From Devosia sp. 66-14 (GTDB lineage: Bacteria; Pseudomonadota; Alphaproteobacteria; Rhizobiales; Devosiaceae), in contig MKVB01000003.1 of NCBI GenBank assembly GCA_001899085.1, positions 330,092-394,091 of the forward strand: a DNA stretch of 64,000 nt. The letters are read 5' to 3'. Within the stretch, counting starts at the first letter, position 1. Every line of letters starts with the position of its first letter. Below are positions 15,813 to 24,713 of the stretch, in pieces. The position numbers were made by a program, and so were the translations under genes. A model generated the notes under the pieces. It had not been told where the DNA came from and made no database searches. It saw nothing but the letters and a program-made list of their open reading frames with translations.

Positions 15813-17942
15813 TCACGACACCCGGCGCAGCCTGGGCCGCTTCTGGCCTTCCTCGGCCAGCATATCGGCGACGGCCTGCGCCCCCACCGGCGGCGAGAAC
15901 AGGAAGCCCTGCACCTCGTTGCAGCCCTGGTCGCGCACCGCGGCGAGCTGTTCCTCGGTCTCGATGCCCTCGGCGGTGGTCGACATGCCGAGCGACTGGC
16001 CAAGTCCGATCACCGCCTTGATGATGGCGAGGCTGTCGCCCTTCGACTTCAGATCGCGCATGAACGAGCGGTCGATCTTGATCTTGTCGAAGGGGAAGCT
16101 GCGCAGGTAGCTGAGCGACGAGTAGCCGGTGCCGAAATCGTCCATCGAGATCCGGACGCCGAGGGCGCGCAGTTTGTGCAGCGTCCTGAGCGTGGGCTCG
16201 TTGTCCGAGAGCAGCAGCGATTCGGTGATCTCCAGTTCGAGCCGGGTGGGCGGCAGGCCGGAGTCGCGCAGCGCCGCCTCGACCGTCTCGAACAGTCGCT
16301 TGTTCTTGAACTGCACCGGCGAGAGGTTGACGGCCACGCGCACATCGGCCGGCCAGCTCGTGGCGGTACGGCAGGCCTCGCGCAGCACCCACTCGCCGAT
16401 CTGCACGATCAGCCCGGTCTCCTCGGCGATGGGAATGAACTCGGCCGGCGAGATGGTGCCGCGATCGGGCGTATCCCAGCGCAGCAGCGCCTCGAGGCAG
16501 GTGATGCGGTTCTCCTTGAGGCCGACCAGCGGCTGGAACACCAGCCGCAATTCGCTCTTGGCGAGCGCCAGGCGCAGGCCGGCTTCGATGGCGCGGCGCT
16601 TCTGGATCGCCGCATCCATGCCGGATTCGAAGAAGTGGTAGGTCGAGCGGCCCTCGTTCTTGGCCTTGTAGAGCGCCAGGTCGGCGTTCTTCATCAGGAT
16701 TTCCGAGGTCTCGCCATCCTGCGGCGCCATGGCGATGCCCACCGATGCGCCGATCACCAGCTGGTGGCCGTCGATGGTGAAGGGGTTGGTCATCGCCTTG
16801 ACGATGCGCTCGGCAATGGTGGCGGCTTCCGCCGGGTTGTCGATCATGCGCAGCAGCAGCGCGAACTCGTCGCCGCCCAGGCGGGCCAGCAGGTCGCTCT
16901 CGCGGGTCGCGCCCCAGAGGCGCGCCGATACCTGCTGCAGCAGCTTGTCGCCAAGCGAATGGCCGAGCGTGTCGTTGACCGACTTGAAGTGATCGAGGTC
17001 GATGCAGAGCACCGCGATGTGTTCGCCGCGGGTGAGGCCGGGCTCGGCCGCCGCCATCTCCTCGAGGAACTGCACGCGGTTGGGCAGCTGGGTCAGCGCG
17101 TCGTGCCGGGCGAGGTGGCGGATGCGCTCTTCCTGCTGGCGCTGCTCGGTGATGTCCTCGTGCGTGGTGACCCAGCCGCCATCCTTCATCGGATGGTGCT
17201 GCATCATGATGGTGCGGCCGTTGAGTTCGTGGATGTTCTTGCCGTACTGGCCGCGGGCGATCACATCGCGACGCCAGCGGATGTAGTCGTCACGGTTGGC
17301 GCCGGCCTGCATGCCCTCGTCAAACAGATGGCCGAGGATATCATCGAGCAGCGTGCCGGGCTTCAGCAGGTGCTCGGGCAGGTTGTAGATGCGCTGATAG
17401 GGCTGGTTGCAGATCACCAGGCGACCCTTGGGGTCGTACATGCAGAGGCCCTGGGAGATGTTGTTGACCGCCGCATCGAGCCGGATGTTCTGGCGTTCGA
17501 GTTCGCGCTTGCGCTTCTGGATGATCTCGGAGGAGGCGATCTCCTCGGTGACGTCCTCATGGGTGACGACCCAGCCCAGGCCCGGCGAATAGACGTGCGC
17601 GGTTTCCAGCCAGCGGTCGCCGGCGACGCGCTCGCGCACCTTGGCGCGAGCCCCGCCGCGGTTGCCGAGCAACTCGCGCTTGTAGGCGGCAAGGAACTCG
17701 GCCGGGGACTGGTCGGGGTGGTTGCCCATCTCGGAGGAGAGCTTCACCACGGCTTCCAGCGTCATGCCCTTGCGGACGCGCCGGGCCGAGAAGCCGTAAA
17801 TGTCGAGATAGTGCTGGTTGAACATCACCAGCTTGAACTGGGGTGACCAGACGCAGAAGCCGTAGGGAACCGACTGCAGCGCTGCATCAAGCAGCAAAGC
17901 ATCGGCGGCCTTATGAACGGAATCAGCCGGCAGTGCCTTCAC
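15813..17942 (-). CDS. PAS-PAS-GGDEF-EAL cyclic-di-GMP turnover protein
   Basis: A 709-residue cytosolic protein without membrane segments. Two PAS domains (about residues 15-135 and 155-270) with a coiled linker, GGDEF (about 280-440) with intact GGDEF 356-360 and an I-site RESD at 347-350, and EAL (about 455-700) with EALLRW (484 on), NLSPVQF, ELEITESLL, DDFGTGYSSL and KIDRSFM. All catalytic motifs are intact, so both synthesis and hydrolysis of c-di-GMP are possible, with product inhibition through the I-site. The start is GTG at 17942; it is a single-gene unit. Confidence 0.93.
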   Translation of the reverse strand: MKALPADSVHKAADALLLDAALQSVPYGFCVWSPQFKLVMFNQHYLDIYGFSARRVRKGMTLEAVVKLSSEMGNHPDQSPAEFLAAYKRELLGNRGGARAKVRERVAGDRWLETAHVYSPGLGWVVTHEDVTEEIASSEIIQKRKRELERQNIRLDAAVNNISQGLCMYDPKGRLVICNQPYQRIYNLPEHLLKPGTLLDDILGHLFDEGMQAGANRDDYIRWRRDVIARGQYGKNIHELNGRTIMMQHHPMKDGGWVTTHEDITEQRQQEERIRHLARHDALTQLPNRVQFLEEMAAAEPGLTRGEHIAVLCIDLDHFKSVNDTLGHSLGDKLLQQVSARLWGATRESDLLARLGGDEFALLLRMIDNPAEAATIAERIVKAMTNPFTIDGHQLVIGASVGIAMAPQDGETSEILMKNADLALYKAKNEGRSTYHFFESGMDAAIQKRRAIEAGLRLALAKSELRLVFQPLVGLKENRITCLEALLRWDTPDRGTISPAEFIPIAEETGLIVQIGEWVLREACRTATSWPADVRVAVNLSPVQFKNKRLFETVEAALRDSGLPPTRLELEITESLLLSDNEPTLRTLHKLRALGVRISMDDFGTGYSSLSYLRSFPFDKIKIDRSFMRDLKSKGDSLAIIKAVIGLGQSLGMSTTAEGIETEEQLAAVRDQGCNEVQGFLFSPPVGAQAVADMLAEEGQKRPRLRRVS

Positions 17943-18025
17943 TTCTGGTCAGGCCCCTCAAATCCCCACAATCAACCTCAAACGCTAGCGAATGGCAGTT
18001 AACATCGTTTTAAGCGGCGCGTTCA

Positions 18026-18415
18026 CTATTCGAGCCCGACCTTGAGCATCTCTATTTCCGCCTTGAGCTTCTGGATTTCGAGTTCGTAGAGGCGTGCGCA
18101 GTTGAGGCGGGTCGGTGCTTCGCCAAGCGGAATGATGATGCGGGCGTAGCCGACGGCGCTCTGCGGCGCGCCGCTATCCTTGTTGCCATAACTGTCATTG
18201 CTGTAGGCGCTGGAGAGATCGCCGCCGGCAATGCCGAGGTCGAGATAGCCGCCGGACGAGTTGATCGACTGGCTGCAGCGCACCCCCTCGGACGTGGTGA
18301 TGGAGTCCTCGCCGCCGGGCCCAACCGGCGGTGGCGGAAGCAGCAGCCCGTCAGCCGCCATTGCCGGCCATGCGGCCAGTGTAACGACCGCAGACACGCG
18401 GCAGAATTGGGCCAT
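18026..18415 (-). CDS. Secreted protein, last gene of the fimbria-like operon
   Basis: Starting at ATG 18415 it is 129 residues with a signal peptide (MAQFCRVSAVVTLAAWPAMA). An upstream ATG at 18445 is possible. The mature part is short and rich in small residues with two cysteines (GVRCSQSI, RLNCARLYE) and a charged C-terminal helix LEIQKLKAEIEMLKVGLE. I do not recognise a family. It overlaps the preceding gene by 65 bp (95 bp if started at 18445), an unusually long overlap, which lowers confidence. Confidence 0.55.
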   Translation of the reverse strand: MAQFCRVSAVVTLAAWPAMAADGLLLPPPPVGPGGEDSITTSEGVRCSQSINSSGGYLDLGIAGGDLSSAYSNDSYGNKDSGAPQSAVGYARIIIPLGEAPTRLNCARLYELEIQKLKAEIEMLKVGLE

Positions 18416-18761
18416 CGAGCGCTTTAGGCATGACACAGAGCGCAATTGTCCGCTCCTTCTTCTTTGGATCGATATCGAAGGTCACGATGACCTGGCGGGA
18501 GAACTGGGGGGCCATGGTGAGCTCGGCGGGCCGGACGGTGACGCCCTCGATCGGCGTCTGGTAGTCGGGCGCCAGCGGCACCATGACGAAGGTCATGCGG
18601 GACTGGTAGGGGTTGCCGACCGTCAGCTTGAACGCCTTCCGGTCGGAGGGCGTCACGCCGGTTTTCTCGAGCGGCGAAAGCGACTGCGCGGCGGCAGGAG
18701 CGACGACGGCAAGCGTGGCGGCAACAGCAAGGATCAGGCTCGCGAGCTTCAGGGATGGCAT
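18351..18761 (-). CDS. Secreted beta-sandwich protein, possible pilus-chaperone-like
   Basis: A 136-residue protein with a signal peptide (MPSLKLASLILAVAATLAVVAPAAAQ). The mature part, with KAFKLTVGNPYQSRMTFVMVPL and VTVRPAELTMAPQFSRQVIVTFDI..ERTIALCV, has the alternating strands and Pro-Ala-x-x-x-hydrophobic rhythm of an immunoglobulin-like periplasmic chaperone N-domain, but is only half a chaperone's length. It overlaps the genes on both sides (13 bp and 65 bp or more). Chaperone role for the adjacent DUF4402-like proteins is inference. Confidence 0.6.
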   Translation of the reverse strand: MPSLKLASLILAVAATLAVVAPAAAQSLSPLEKTGVTPSDRKAFKLTVGNPYQSRMTFVMVPLAPDYQTPIEGVTVRPAELTMAPQFSRQVIVTFDIDPKKKERTIALCVMPKALDGPILPRVCGRYTGRMAGNGG

Positions 18762-19228
18762 GTGACGACGGTCCTTGTTGTGTAGGTGCCGGGCGCAAAA
18801 CCGTTGGGATTGAGGATGCGGTTGTGCAGCGTGATGCTGAAGCTCAGGCCGGCGAGAACGCCGGTCGCCTGAAAGCTGGTGGTCGAACTGGTGTAGGACT
18901 GGCTGGCGCCGGGAAAGAGCCCGAGCACCGCAGCGGCGTTGTAGGCAACCTGCAGCGTCTCGGCGGAGGCGTTGTAGCCTCCGGGCGTCTGGATACGCGT
19001 CGGCGAGGAGACTTCGATCGTTGCCGTACCGTCCAGAAGCGAGAGGATGCTGGTCACTGTCCCCGGCGTGTTGCCTTTGACCTCGGAGCCCAGCGTCTTG
19101 TTATCGTCGGACGGGCGCAGCGTGCCCGCCGATGTCAGATTGATCGAACAGGCATAGCCGGGCAACGGTACGGACAACGCCGCCGCCGCCAGGATGCCGC
19201 CGCCTAGGCGGCTTAGGGCTGAGCGCAT
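18749..19228 (-). CDS. Secreted fimbria/spore-coat-U-like protein 2
   Basis: A 159-residue exported protein: signal peptide through about residue 27 (PLPGYACSINLTSAG). The mature part is beta-rich with Thr/Ser/Gly and ends RILNPNGFAPGTYTTRTVVTC, near-identical in pattern to its neighbour. It looks like the spore coat U/DUF4402 type of adhesin-like subunit. The two C residues (Cys27 and the last one) could form the disulfide common in fimbrial subunits. It overlaps the upstream paralogue by 16 bp. Confidence 0.65.
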   Translation of the reverse strand: MRSALSRLGGGILAAAALSVPLPGYACSINLTSAGTLRPSDDNKTLGSEVKGNTPGTVTSILSLLDGTATIEVSSPTRIQTPGGYNASAETLQVAYNAAAVLGLFPGASQSYTSSTTSFQATGVLAGLSFSITLHNRILNPNGFAPGTYTTRTVVTCHP

Positions 19229-19707
19229 GTGACCACTGTTCTGGTTGTGTAGGTGTCCGGCGGGAAACCGCTGGGATTGACGATGCGGTTGTTGATGTAG
19301 AGGTCCGAGGCGCCAATCGTGCCGAGCGGCTGGGTGGTCTGGCTGGAGGTGTAAGCGTGGCTGACGCCGCTGAGCCCCGAGGACGGAGCGCCGCTATAGG
19401 AGACCTCGATCGTCTGCGTGCCGGTGACGTAGCCGACCGGGGGCGTGGAGGTGAGCGAGGGCGCACCGATGGTGAGGGTGGAGGCCCCGATCGACAGTAC
19501 GGTGACGCTGCCACGGGTACCGCCCGCCTCTTCCGAACCGAGCGTGGTGCCGGTCGAGGGGTTCAGCTTCATCGTGCCATTGGTGCTGGCGGTGATGGAG
19601 CAAGTGGCGGCGACGGTGCCGCTGAAGTCGACATTGGCGCTTGGGGCGGCGGCGACGGGCAGCACGCCGGCGATCAGCAGGCCGGCGGCGATACCAAATA
19701 AACGCAT
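19213..19707 (-). CDS. Secreted fimbria/spore-coat-U-like protein 1
   Basis: A 164-residue exported protein with signal peptide MRLFGIAAGLLIAGVLPVAA (cleaved near residue 20). Mature part: FSGTVAATCSITASTNGTM, IEVSYSGAPSS and the C-terminal RIVNPSGFPPDTYTTRTVVTC, the same module as the next gene. AGGAGTAAGTTCC before ATG 19707 is a clear ribosome binding site. It is first gene of a four-gene operon of overlapping secreted proteins (19707 down to 18026) with no usher gene. Possible surface fibre or adhesin; this is inference from sequence style. Confidence 0.65.
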   Translation of the reverse strand: MRLFGIAAGLLIAGVLPVAAAPSANVDFSGTVAATCSITASTNGTMKLNPSTGTTLGSEEAGGTRGSVTVLSIGASTLTIGAPSLTSTPPVGYVTGTQTIEVSYSGAPSSGLSGVSHAYTSSQTTQPLGTIGASDLYINNRIVNPSGFPPDTYTTRTVVTCAQP

Positions 19708-19982
19708 GGAACTTACTCCTGATACGCATGAGAACATGCGGTCAGTGTCAGTATTTCATGGTTAACGAGTGCTAAATATCGGGGCTGCTAGGCGTTAGTG
19801 CGCAAATCAGCTTGAGACAGACGCGCTGACCGGCAAGGAATGCCTACCGGTCGGACACGCAATAACACGCATCGTGGTACGTGAGAGAAGAGAGGTCGCG
19901 CCACATTGGGTGCGAGCCGGGCAACTACTTCTTGCCAGACTTGGCCTGCGAGGGCGCCGGGCCGGCGGTTCAACTCCGCAGT

Positions 19983-20465
19983 TCAAGCCGGCTTCAGCAT
20001 CACATAGTCGCTGAACCGGTACGGCCCCATCTGCACCGGCACGTGCCGTTCCACCTCGAAACCCTGCGAGCGGTAAAAGGCGATGGCGGCGGCGTTGCCG
20101 TCGTTGACATAGAGCGCAACGGGCAGTTCGGCGCCGAAATGGGTGCGGGCGGTGGCGATCAGCGCCTTGCCGAGCCCCAGCCCCCGGGTTTCAGCCAGCA
20201 GATAGAGCTTCTTGATCCAGACCCGGCCATCGGCGCGGTAGGCCGAAGCGAAGCCGACATCGCGCCCATCATGGGTGGCGAGCCAGTATTGGTGTCCGCG
20301 TTCGGCGATATCGGCCTCCAGGGTCTCGAGCGCATAGATCTCGGCCAGCATACCGGGAATGCGGTCGGCCGGCAGGATGCCGGCAAAGGCTTCGGGCCAG
20401 ATGCGATGGGCGAGCGCCGCGACCCGCGGCAGGTCGCCGGCATCGATCGGCTGGATCAGCGACAT
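19983..20465 (-). CDS. GNAT family N-acetyltransferase
   Basis: A 160-residue GNAT. Acetyl-CoA site: IKKLYLLAETRGLGLGKALIATARTHF; later LYVNDGNAAAIAFYRSQGFEVERHVPVQMGPYRFSDYVM. Start at ATG 20465 is preferred over 20471 because AAAGGGG lies 7 nt before it and only 1-2 nt before the other. Substrate unknown; it lies next to coq7 on the same strand. Confidence 0.88.
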   Translation of the reverse strand: MSLIQPIDAGDLPRVAALAHRIWPEAFAGILPADRIPGMLAEIYALETLEADIAERGHQYWLATHDGRDVGFASAYRADGRVWIKKLYLLAETRGLGLGKALIATARTHFGAELPVALYVNDGNAAAIAFYRSQGFEVERHVPVQMGPYRFSDYVMLKPA

Positions 20466-20511
20466 GGACATGCCCCTTTGTGCCGCGGCAGCGATGGGGC
20501 TGGCAAGCGGG

Positions 20512-21084
20512 CTAGCGCGCGAGCTCGCGGCGCATGCTGCCGGTGTCGCCCCAGGTGGATAGCCAGATCAGCGATTCGGTGACGAGACCAATGAGCGGCA
20601 GGGTCGCCGCGCGCAGCAGGCCTTGTCGCGGCTGGTGGTCCACGGCGTGTTGCAGGTGCGCAAGTTCCTGGGCCTGAATCGAGCCGATCAGGTCGTGCAG
20701 CGGCCTGTCGCGGTCGCGCAGGAAGGCGATCTGATCTTCGAGGTGCCGGTGCACGGTCGCCTCGACGGCTTCGGTGCAGACCCAGATCATGTTGCGTCCC
20801 AACAGGGCGGTCACAAAACCCAGGACGTAGCCGCCGAGACTCCAGAAGGCCATGACCCGGCAGGGTCGGGCCCCGCGCGCCGGCATGGCCTCGACGAACA
20901 GGCGGCAGTGTTCGATCTCGTCATCCCGCATTTCGGTCAGCGCCGGCACGATGTCGGGGTAGAGATGTCGGGCGAGGGCGAGCTGGGCATTGTAGATGCG
21001 GATGGCGCCGAACTCGCCGGCGTGGTTGACCTTCAGAATGCGCCTGATGGTCAGCGCCGTCGATCGCGGTTCCCAGAACGCCAT
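20512..21084 (-). CDS. coq7: Demethoxyubiquinone hydroxylase (COQ7 family)
   Basis: A 190-residue ferritin-like di-iron monooxygenase of the COQ7/UbiF-equivalent family. It adds the C6 hydroxyl of ubiquinone. Two EXXH and two Glu iron ligands are visible: KVNHAGEFGAIRIYN, RDDEIEHCRLF, CTEAVEATVHRHLEDQ and QAQELAHLQHAVD. Start ATG 21084 (MAFWEPRS) avoids overlap with the divergent LysE gene; the ribosome binding site is weak. Alphaproteobacteria commonly use a Coq7-type enzyme at this step. Confidence 0.88.
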   Translation of the reverse strand: MAFWEPRSTALTIRRILKVNHAGEFGAIRIYNAQLALARHLYPDIVPALTEMRDDEIEHCRLFVEAMPARGARPCRVMAFWSLGGYVLGFVTALLGRNMIWVCTEAVEATVHRHLEDQIAFLRDRDRPLHDLIGSIQAQELAHLQHAVDHQPRQGLLRAATLPLIGLVTESLIWLSTWGDTGSMRRELAR

Positions 21085-21155
21085 GCCTCGGCCCGCCCCC
21101 GTTGGCCCCAACCTCTGGAGATGATAGGCAACAGCCAACCTCGTTGGAAAGCGCC

Positions 21156-21803
21156 ATGCCAAGTTTCGTCCCCGACCTGCCGGTGCTGCTCGGCTTTGCT
21201 GTCGCAACCTTCGTGCTGATGATCACCCCCGGGCCCGATATGGCGCTGCAGATGAGCCGCGCCATCAATTACGGCCGGGCGCATGGGCTGGCCGCGATGT
21301 TCGGGGCGATGACCGGCATCATGGTGCACACGACGCTGGTGGCGTTCGGGATCTCGGTGCTGATCCTCGCCGCGCCGCCCTTGTTCATGGCGCTGAAGAT
21401 CGCCGGCGCCGTCTACCTGATCTGGCTCGCCTGGCAGGCGATCGCCCATGGCGGTGGGTTGCGGCTCACCGAGGCGGCCAAGAAAGTCCCGACGCTGTGG
21501 CAGAGCTATGCCACCGGGCTCGGCATCAACCTGCTCAACCCCAAGGTGGTGCTGTTCTTCGTGACCTTCCTGCCGCAGTTCGTCGAAGCCCACGATCCGG
21601 CGGCAGCCGGGAAGCTGTTGTTCCTCGGGGCGCAGTTCGTGGTGCTGTCGATCCCGCTCGGCGTGCTGATCGTCTTCGCCGCCGAGAAACTCGCCGATGC
21701 GTTCCGGCGCAGCAAATGGGTGGAGCGGGCGCTCAACTGGAGCTTTGCCGCGATCTTCACGGCGTTCGCTGCAACCATTCTCACCGCACAGGCGCGGCAC
21801 TAG
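21156..21803 (+). CDS. LysE family amino-acid exporter
   Basis: A 215-residue LysE/RhtB-type transporter with six hydrophobic segments. FVLMITPGPDMALQMSRAINYGRAHGLAAMFGAMTGI (residues 18-54) is the family's N-terminal signature, and NLLNPKVVLFFVTFLPQF the central one. The start at ATG 21156 begins at the conserved PSFVPDLP segment. Substrates of the family are amino acids such as threonine, homoserine lactone or lysine. It is divergent from coq7 and followed by rlmJ. Confidence 0.9.
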   Translation: MPSFVPDLPVLLGFAVATFVLMITPGPDMALQMSRAINYGRAHGLAAMFGAMTGIMVHTTLVAFGISVLILAAPPLFMALKIAGAVYLIWLAWQAIAHGGGLRLTEAAKKVPTLWQSYATGLGINLLNPKVVLFFVTFLPQFVEAHDPAAAGKLLFLGAQFVVLSIPLGVLIVFAAEKLADAFRRSKWVERALNWSFAAIFTAFAATILTAQARH

Positions 21804-21856
21804 CCTATGCTTCAGCGACGGCAGGCCGTTGCGCACTTTTTCTGGAAACGCTCCGC

Positions 21857-22708
21857 ATGAACTATTCCCACGCCTTCCATGCCGGAAACTTCGCCGATGT
21901 GATGAAGCATCTCATCGTCACCCGGCTGGTCGAATACCTGAAGAAGAAGGATGCGGCGTTCCGGGTGATCGATACCCATGCGGGCATCGGCAAATATGAT
22001 CTGACCGGGGAAATCGCCAGGCGCTCGCCGGAATGGGCCGAGGGCATCGGCAACCTGCTGCAGGGCGGCTTGCCGCAAAAGGCCCAGGCGCTGGCCGAGC
22101 CCTATCTCAAGGTGATCGCCGAGCTGAACCCGGGCGACAAGCTCGAGACCTATCCGGGCTCGCCCTTGCTGGTCCGAAAGCTGTTTCGGCCGCAGGATCG
22201 GCTGTCGGCGTTGGAACTGCACCCCGAATATGCCAAGCGGCTCGGCACGCTGTTCGAAGGCGATGTCCAGGTGCGGGTGATCCATCTCGATGGCTGGCTG
22301 TCGCTCAACGCCCATGTGCCGCCCAAGGAAAAACGCGGCCTGGTGCTGGTCGACCCGCCCTTCGAGGAGCGCGGCGAGTTCGAGCGGCTGGTCGACGGGC
22401 TGGTGAAGGCGCATGGCAAGTTCGCCACCGGCGTCTATGCGCTGTGGTATCCGCTGAAGGACACGCGCGCCGTGCATGATTTCATCTCGGCGCTGCGCGA
22501 TACCGGCATCCAGAGAATGCTCCGGGCCGAGCTCAGCATCCGGCCGGCCTCGAACCCGCCGCGACTGCACGGCTCGGGGATGATCCTCGTCAACCCGCCG
22601 TTCACGCTGGAAGGGGAGCTGCGCATCCTGCTGCCGGCGCTGGCGCAGCTGCTGGGCGATCCCGGGCAGGGGCGGCACAAGCTGGAATGGCTGCGCGGGG
22701 AGGAATGA
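21857..22708 (+). CDS. rlmJ: 23S rRNA (adenine(2030)-N6)-methyltransferase RlmJ
   Basis: A 283-residue class I methyltransferase, matching RlmJ in length and in segments MNYSHAFHAGNFADVMKHL, the SAM-site VIDTHAGIGKYDL, and the catalytic motif DPPFEERGEF (DPPF instead of the more common DPPY). It methylates A2030 of 23S rRNA. It starts 54 bp after the LysE gene and is probably transcribed separately or by read-through. Confidence 0.93.
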   Translation: MNYSHAFHAGNFADVMKHLIVTRLVEYLKKKDAAFRVIDTHAGIGKYDLTGEIARRSPEWAEGIGNLLQGGLPQKAQALAEPYLKVIAELNPGDKLETYPGSPLLVRKLFRPQDRLSALELHPEYAKRLGTLFEGDVQVRVIHLDGWLSLNAHVPPKEKRGLVLVDPPFEERGEFERLVDGLVKAHGKFATGVYALWYPLKDTRAVHDFISALRDTGIQRMLRAELSIRPASNPPRLHGSGMILVNPPFTLEGELRILLPALAQLLGDPGQGRHKLEWLRGEE

Positions 22709-22771
22709 GGGTTTCTGCTCCCCTCAAGGGGGAGGGAGGCGGCGACTGCAAGGTCCCGTCGGACTGCCGTC

Positions 22772-23191
22772 CTAAAGCTCGAACTCGTAGTAGGCCATCT
22801 GCCCGCCCTTGCCGCCGAGCTTTCTGTAGAGCCCGTTGGCCTCGAGATTGTCGAGTTCGGTGCCGAGCCAGGCCTCGCGACAGCCCAGTTCACGCCCCCA
22901 GGCGAACATCGCTTCGACCAGGCGGGTGGCGATGCCCTGGCGCCGATGGGTCGAGGCGGTGCCGACCTCGTCGATATAGAGCTCGGTGAGCTTGTCGGGG
23001 TGGCGGTGGATCACCGCGGCGCATTGCCCGACCACCAACCCGCCGTCGAAGGCCAGCAGCATCAGGTGACCGGGTTCCAGCAGGTAGTCTCGGAGACGCT
23101 CGGGCTGGATGGGCTCGTCGAACACCTCGGGCGCGATCTCGGCGAAGGCGAGTTCGTCGCCCGGTTGCATGCGTTTGATCTGGATGGACAT
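22772..23191 (-). CDS. GNAT family N-acetyltransferase (AAC(3)-I-like architecture)
   Basis: A 139-residue GNAT: IQIKRMQPGDELAFAEIAPEVFDEP, LLAFDGGLVVGQCAAVI, ELYIDEVGTASTHRRQGIATRLVEAMFAWGRELG and GLYRKLGGKGG. The layout is that of aminoglycoside 3-N-acetyltransferase-I-like enzymes, but chromosomal GNATs of this shape usually have other substrates, so I would not call it a resistance gene. It sits between convergent rlmJ and the tail of rlmN. Confidence 0.82.
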   Translation of the reverse strand: MSIQIKRMQPGDELAFAEIAPEVFDEPIQPERLRDYLLEPGHLMLLAFDGGLVVGQCAAVIHRHPDKLTELYIDEVGTASTHRRQGIATRLVEAMFAWGRELGCREAWLGTELDNLEANGLYRKLGGKGGQMAYYEFEL

Positions 23192-23307
23192 GGCTGGTCT
23201 CCGATGCAGGGAGGCGTCACCAGCAGAGGCCGGATCAGACGTGCCGAAGGGCACCGCGCCGTGGGTTGTCGCGCCGCAGCGCGTCAACCGGTTGTCGTCC
23301 GCCGTCC

Positions 23308-24534
23308 TCAGGCGGTGAGCGCGTCGCGCTCCTTCTTGCTCAGCCGCTCGGTCTCGCTCTTCAGCTGCCCGCAGGCGGCGAAGATGTCGCGGCCGCGCGG
23401 GGTGCGGACCGGGCTGGCATAGCCGGCATTGTTGACGATGTCGGCAAACCGCTCGATGCGCGACGAGCTTGAGCAATCATAGTTGGTGCCCGGCCAGGGG
23501 TTGAACGGGATCAGATTGATCTTGGCAGGGATGCCAGCGAGCAGACGCACCAGTTCGCGGGCGTCGGCGTCGGAATCGTTGATGTCCTTGAGCATCACGT
23601 ATTCGAAGGTGATGCGGCGGGCATTGGAGAGGCCCGGGTAATCGCGGCAGGCCTGGATCAGCTCCTTGAGCGGATACTTCTTGTTGATCGGCACCAGCAT
23701 GTCGCGCAGCTCGTCGCGCACCGCGTGCAGCGAGATCGCCAGCATGACGCCGATCTCGCGGCCGGTCGGCTCGATGAACGGCACGACGCCGGAGGTCGAG
23801 AGGGTAATGCGGCGCTTCGACAGCGAGATGCCGGCCTCGTCTGAAGCGATCAGCAGCGCCTGCTTGACGTTGTCGTAATTGTAGAGCGGCTCGCCCATGC
23901 CCATCATCACCACATTGGTGATGGCGCGGCTGTCGCCCTCGGAGCCGCCGGAGCCGCGCGGCGCCGGCACGAGGCCGCCGTCATTGGGGCGCACGCCGCC
24001 GGGGAAATCGCCCAGCCGCTCGCGTGCCATCAGGACCTGGCCGAGGATCTCGCCCGCGGTGAGGTTGCGCACCAGCTTCTGCGTGCCGGTGTGGCAGAAC
24101 GAACAGGTGAGGGTGCAGCCGACCTGGGAAGAGACGCAGAGGGTGCCGCGGTCTTCCTCGGGGATATAGACGGTCTCGACCTCGACCGGGGGGAGCAGCG
24201 GGTTCTTGGGGTCGCGAAAGCGGAACAGCCACTTGCGGGTGCCGTCGATCGAGATCTGTTCGGTGACGATCTCGGGCCGATCGAGCAGGAAGGTGTCGGC
24301 GAGCTTCTGGCGGAACCCCTTCTGGATGTTGGTCATCCGGTCGAAATCGGTGACGCCGTTGTGGTAGATCCAGTTCCACAGCTGGCTGGCGCGCATCTTG
24401 GCCTCGCGCTCGTCGAGGCCGATGCCCATCAGCGTGTCGCGCAGCTCGGGTTTCATCAGGCCGACCAGCGACGTCCGCCCGGATTTCGGTCGGTCGGCAT
24501 GGGCGTGATGATCGAGGTCGAGGGCGATACTCAT
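23308..24534 (-). CDS. rlmN: 23S rRNA/tRNA C2-adenine methyltransferase RlmN
   Basis: A 408-residue radical-SAM enzyme. The radical-SAM cluster is CTLTCSFC (CxxxCxxC), followed by the RlmN features [16 protein letters not shown] and the C-terminal catalytic Cys in [19 protein letters not shown]. It forms 2-methyladenosine at A2503 of 23S rRNA and A37 of some tRNAs. Length and ends are complete. It stands in its own minus-strand unit. Confidence 0.96.
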   Translation of the reverse strand: MSIALDLDHHAHADRPKSGRTSLVGLMKPELRDTLMGIGLDEREAKMRASQLWNWIYHNGVTDFDRMTNIQKGFRQKLADTFLLDRPEIVTEQISIDGTRKWLFRFRDPKNPLLPPVEVETVYIPEEDRGTLCVSSQVGCTLTCSFCHTGTQKLVRNLTAGEILGQVLMARERLGDFPGGVRPNDGGLVPAPRGSGGSEGDSRAITNVVMMGMGEPLYNYDNVKQALLIASDEAGISLSKRRITLSTSGVVPFIEPTGREIGVMLAISLHAVRDELRDMLVPINKKYPLKELIQACRDYPGLSNARRITFEYVMLKDINDSDADARELVRLLAGIPAKINLIPFNPWPGTNYDCSSSSRIERFADIVNNAGYASPVRTPRGRDIFAACGQLKSETERLSKKERDALTA

Positions 24535-24713
24535 GGTGCGGGCGGCTCTCTCAGCGTGCGCATGTTGGTGGTCGCGCGGTCGAACCGGAAAGTTCTAACC
24601 ACGCTCCTTCAGGGCGCGGCCTGTAACATAGTCGCAAAGTTTGCGCAAAACACGGGGGTGGGAGGCTGGCTTGCGCGGGATGAGCGGCGGCGTGCTCAGG
24701 CTGAGCCGATCAA

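Noticed and set aside
22772..23191. Aminoglycoside resistance gene AAC(3)-I
   Set aside because: Only the GNAT architecture is shared; no mobile context or resistance-specific residues can be claimed.
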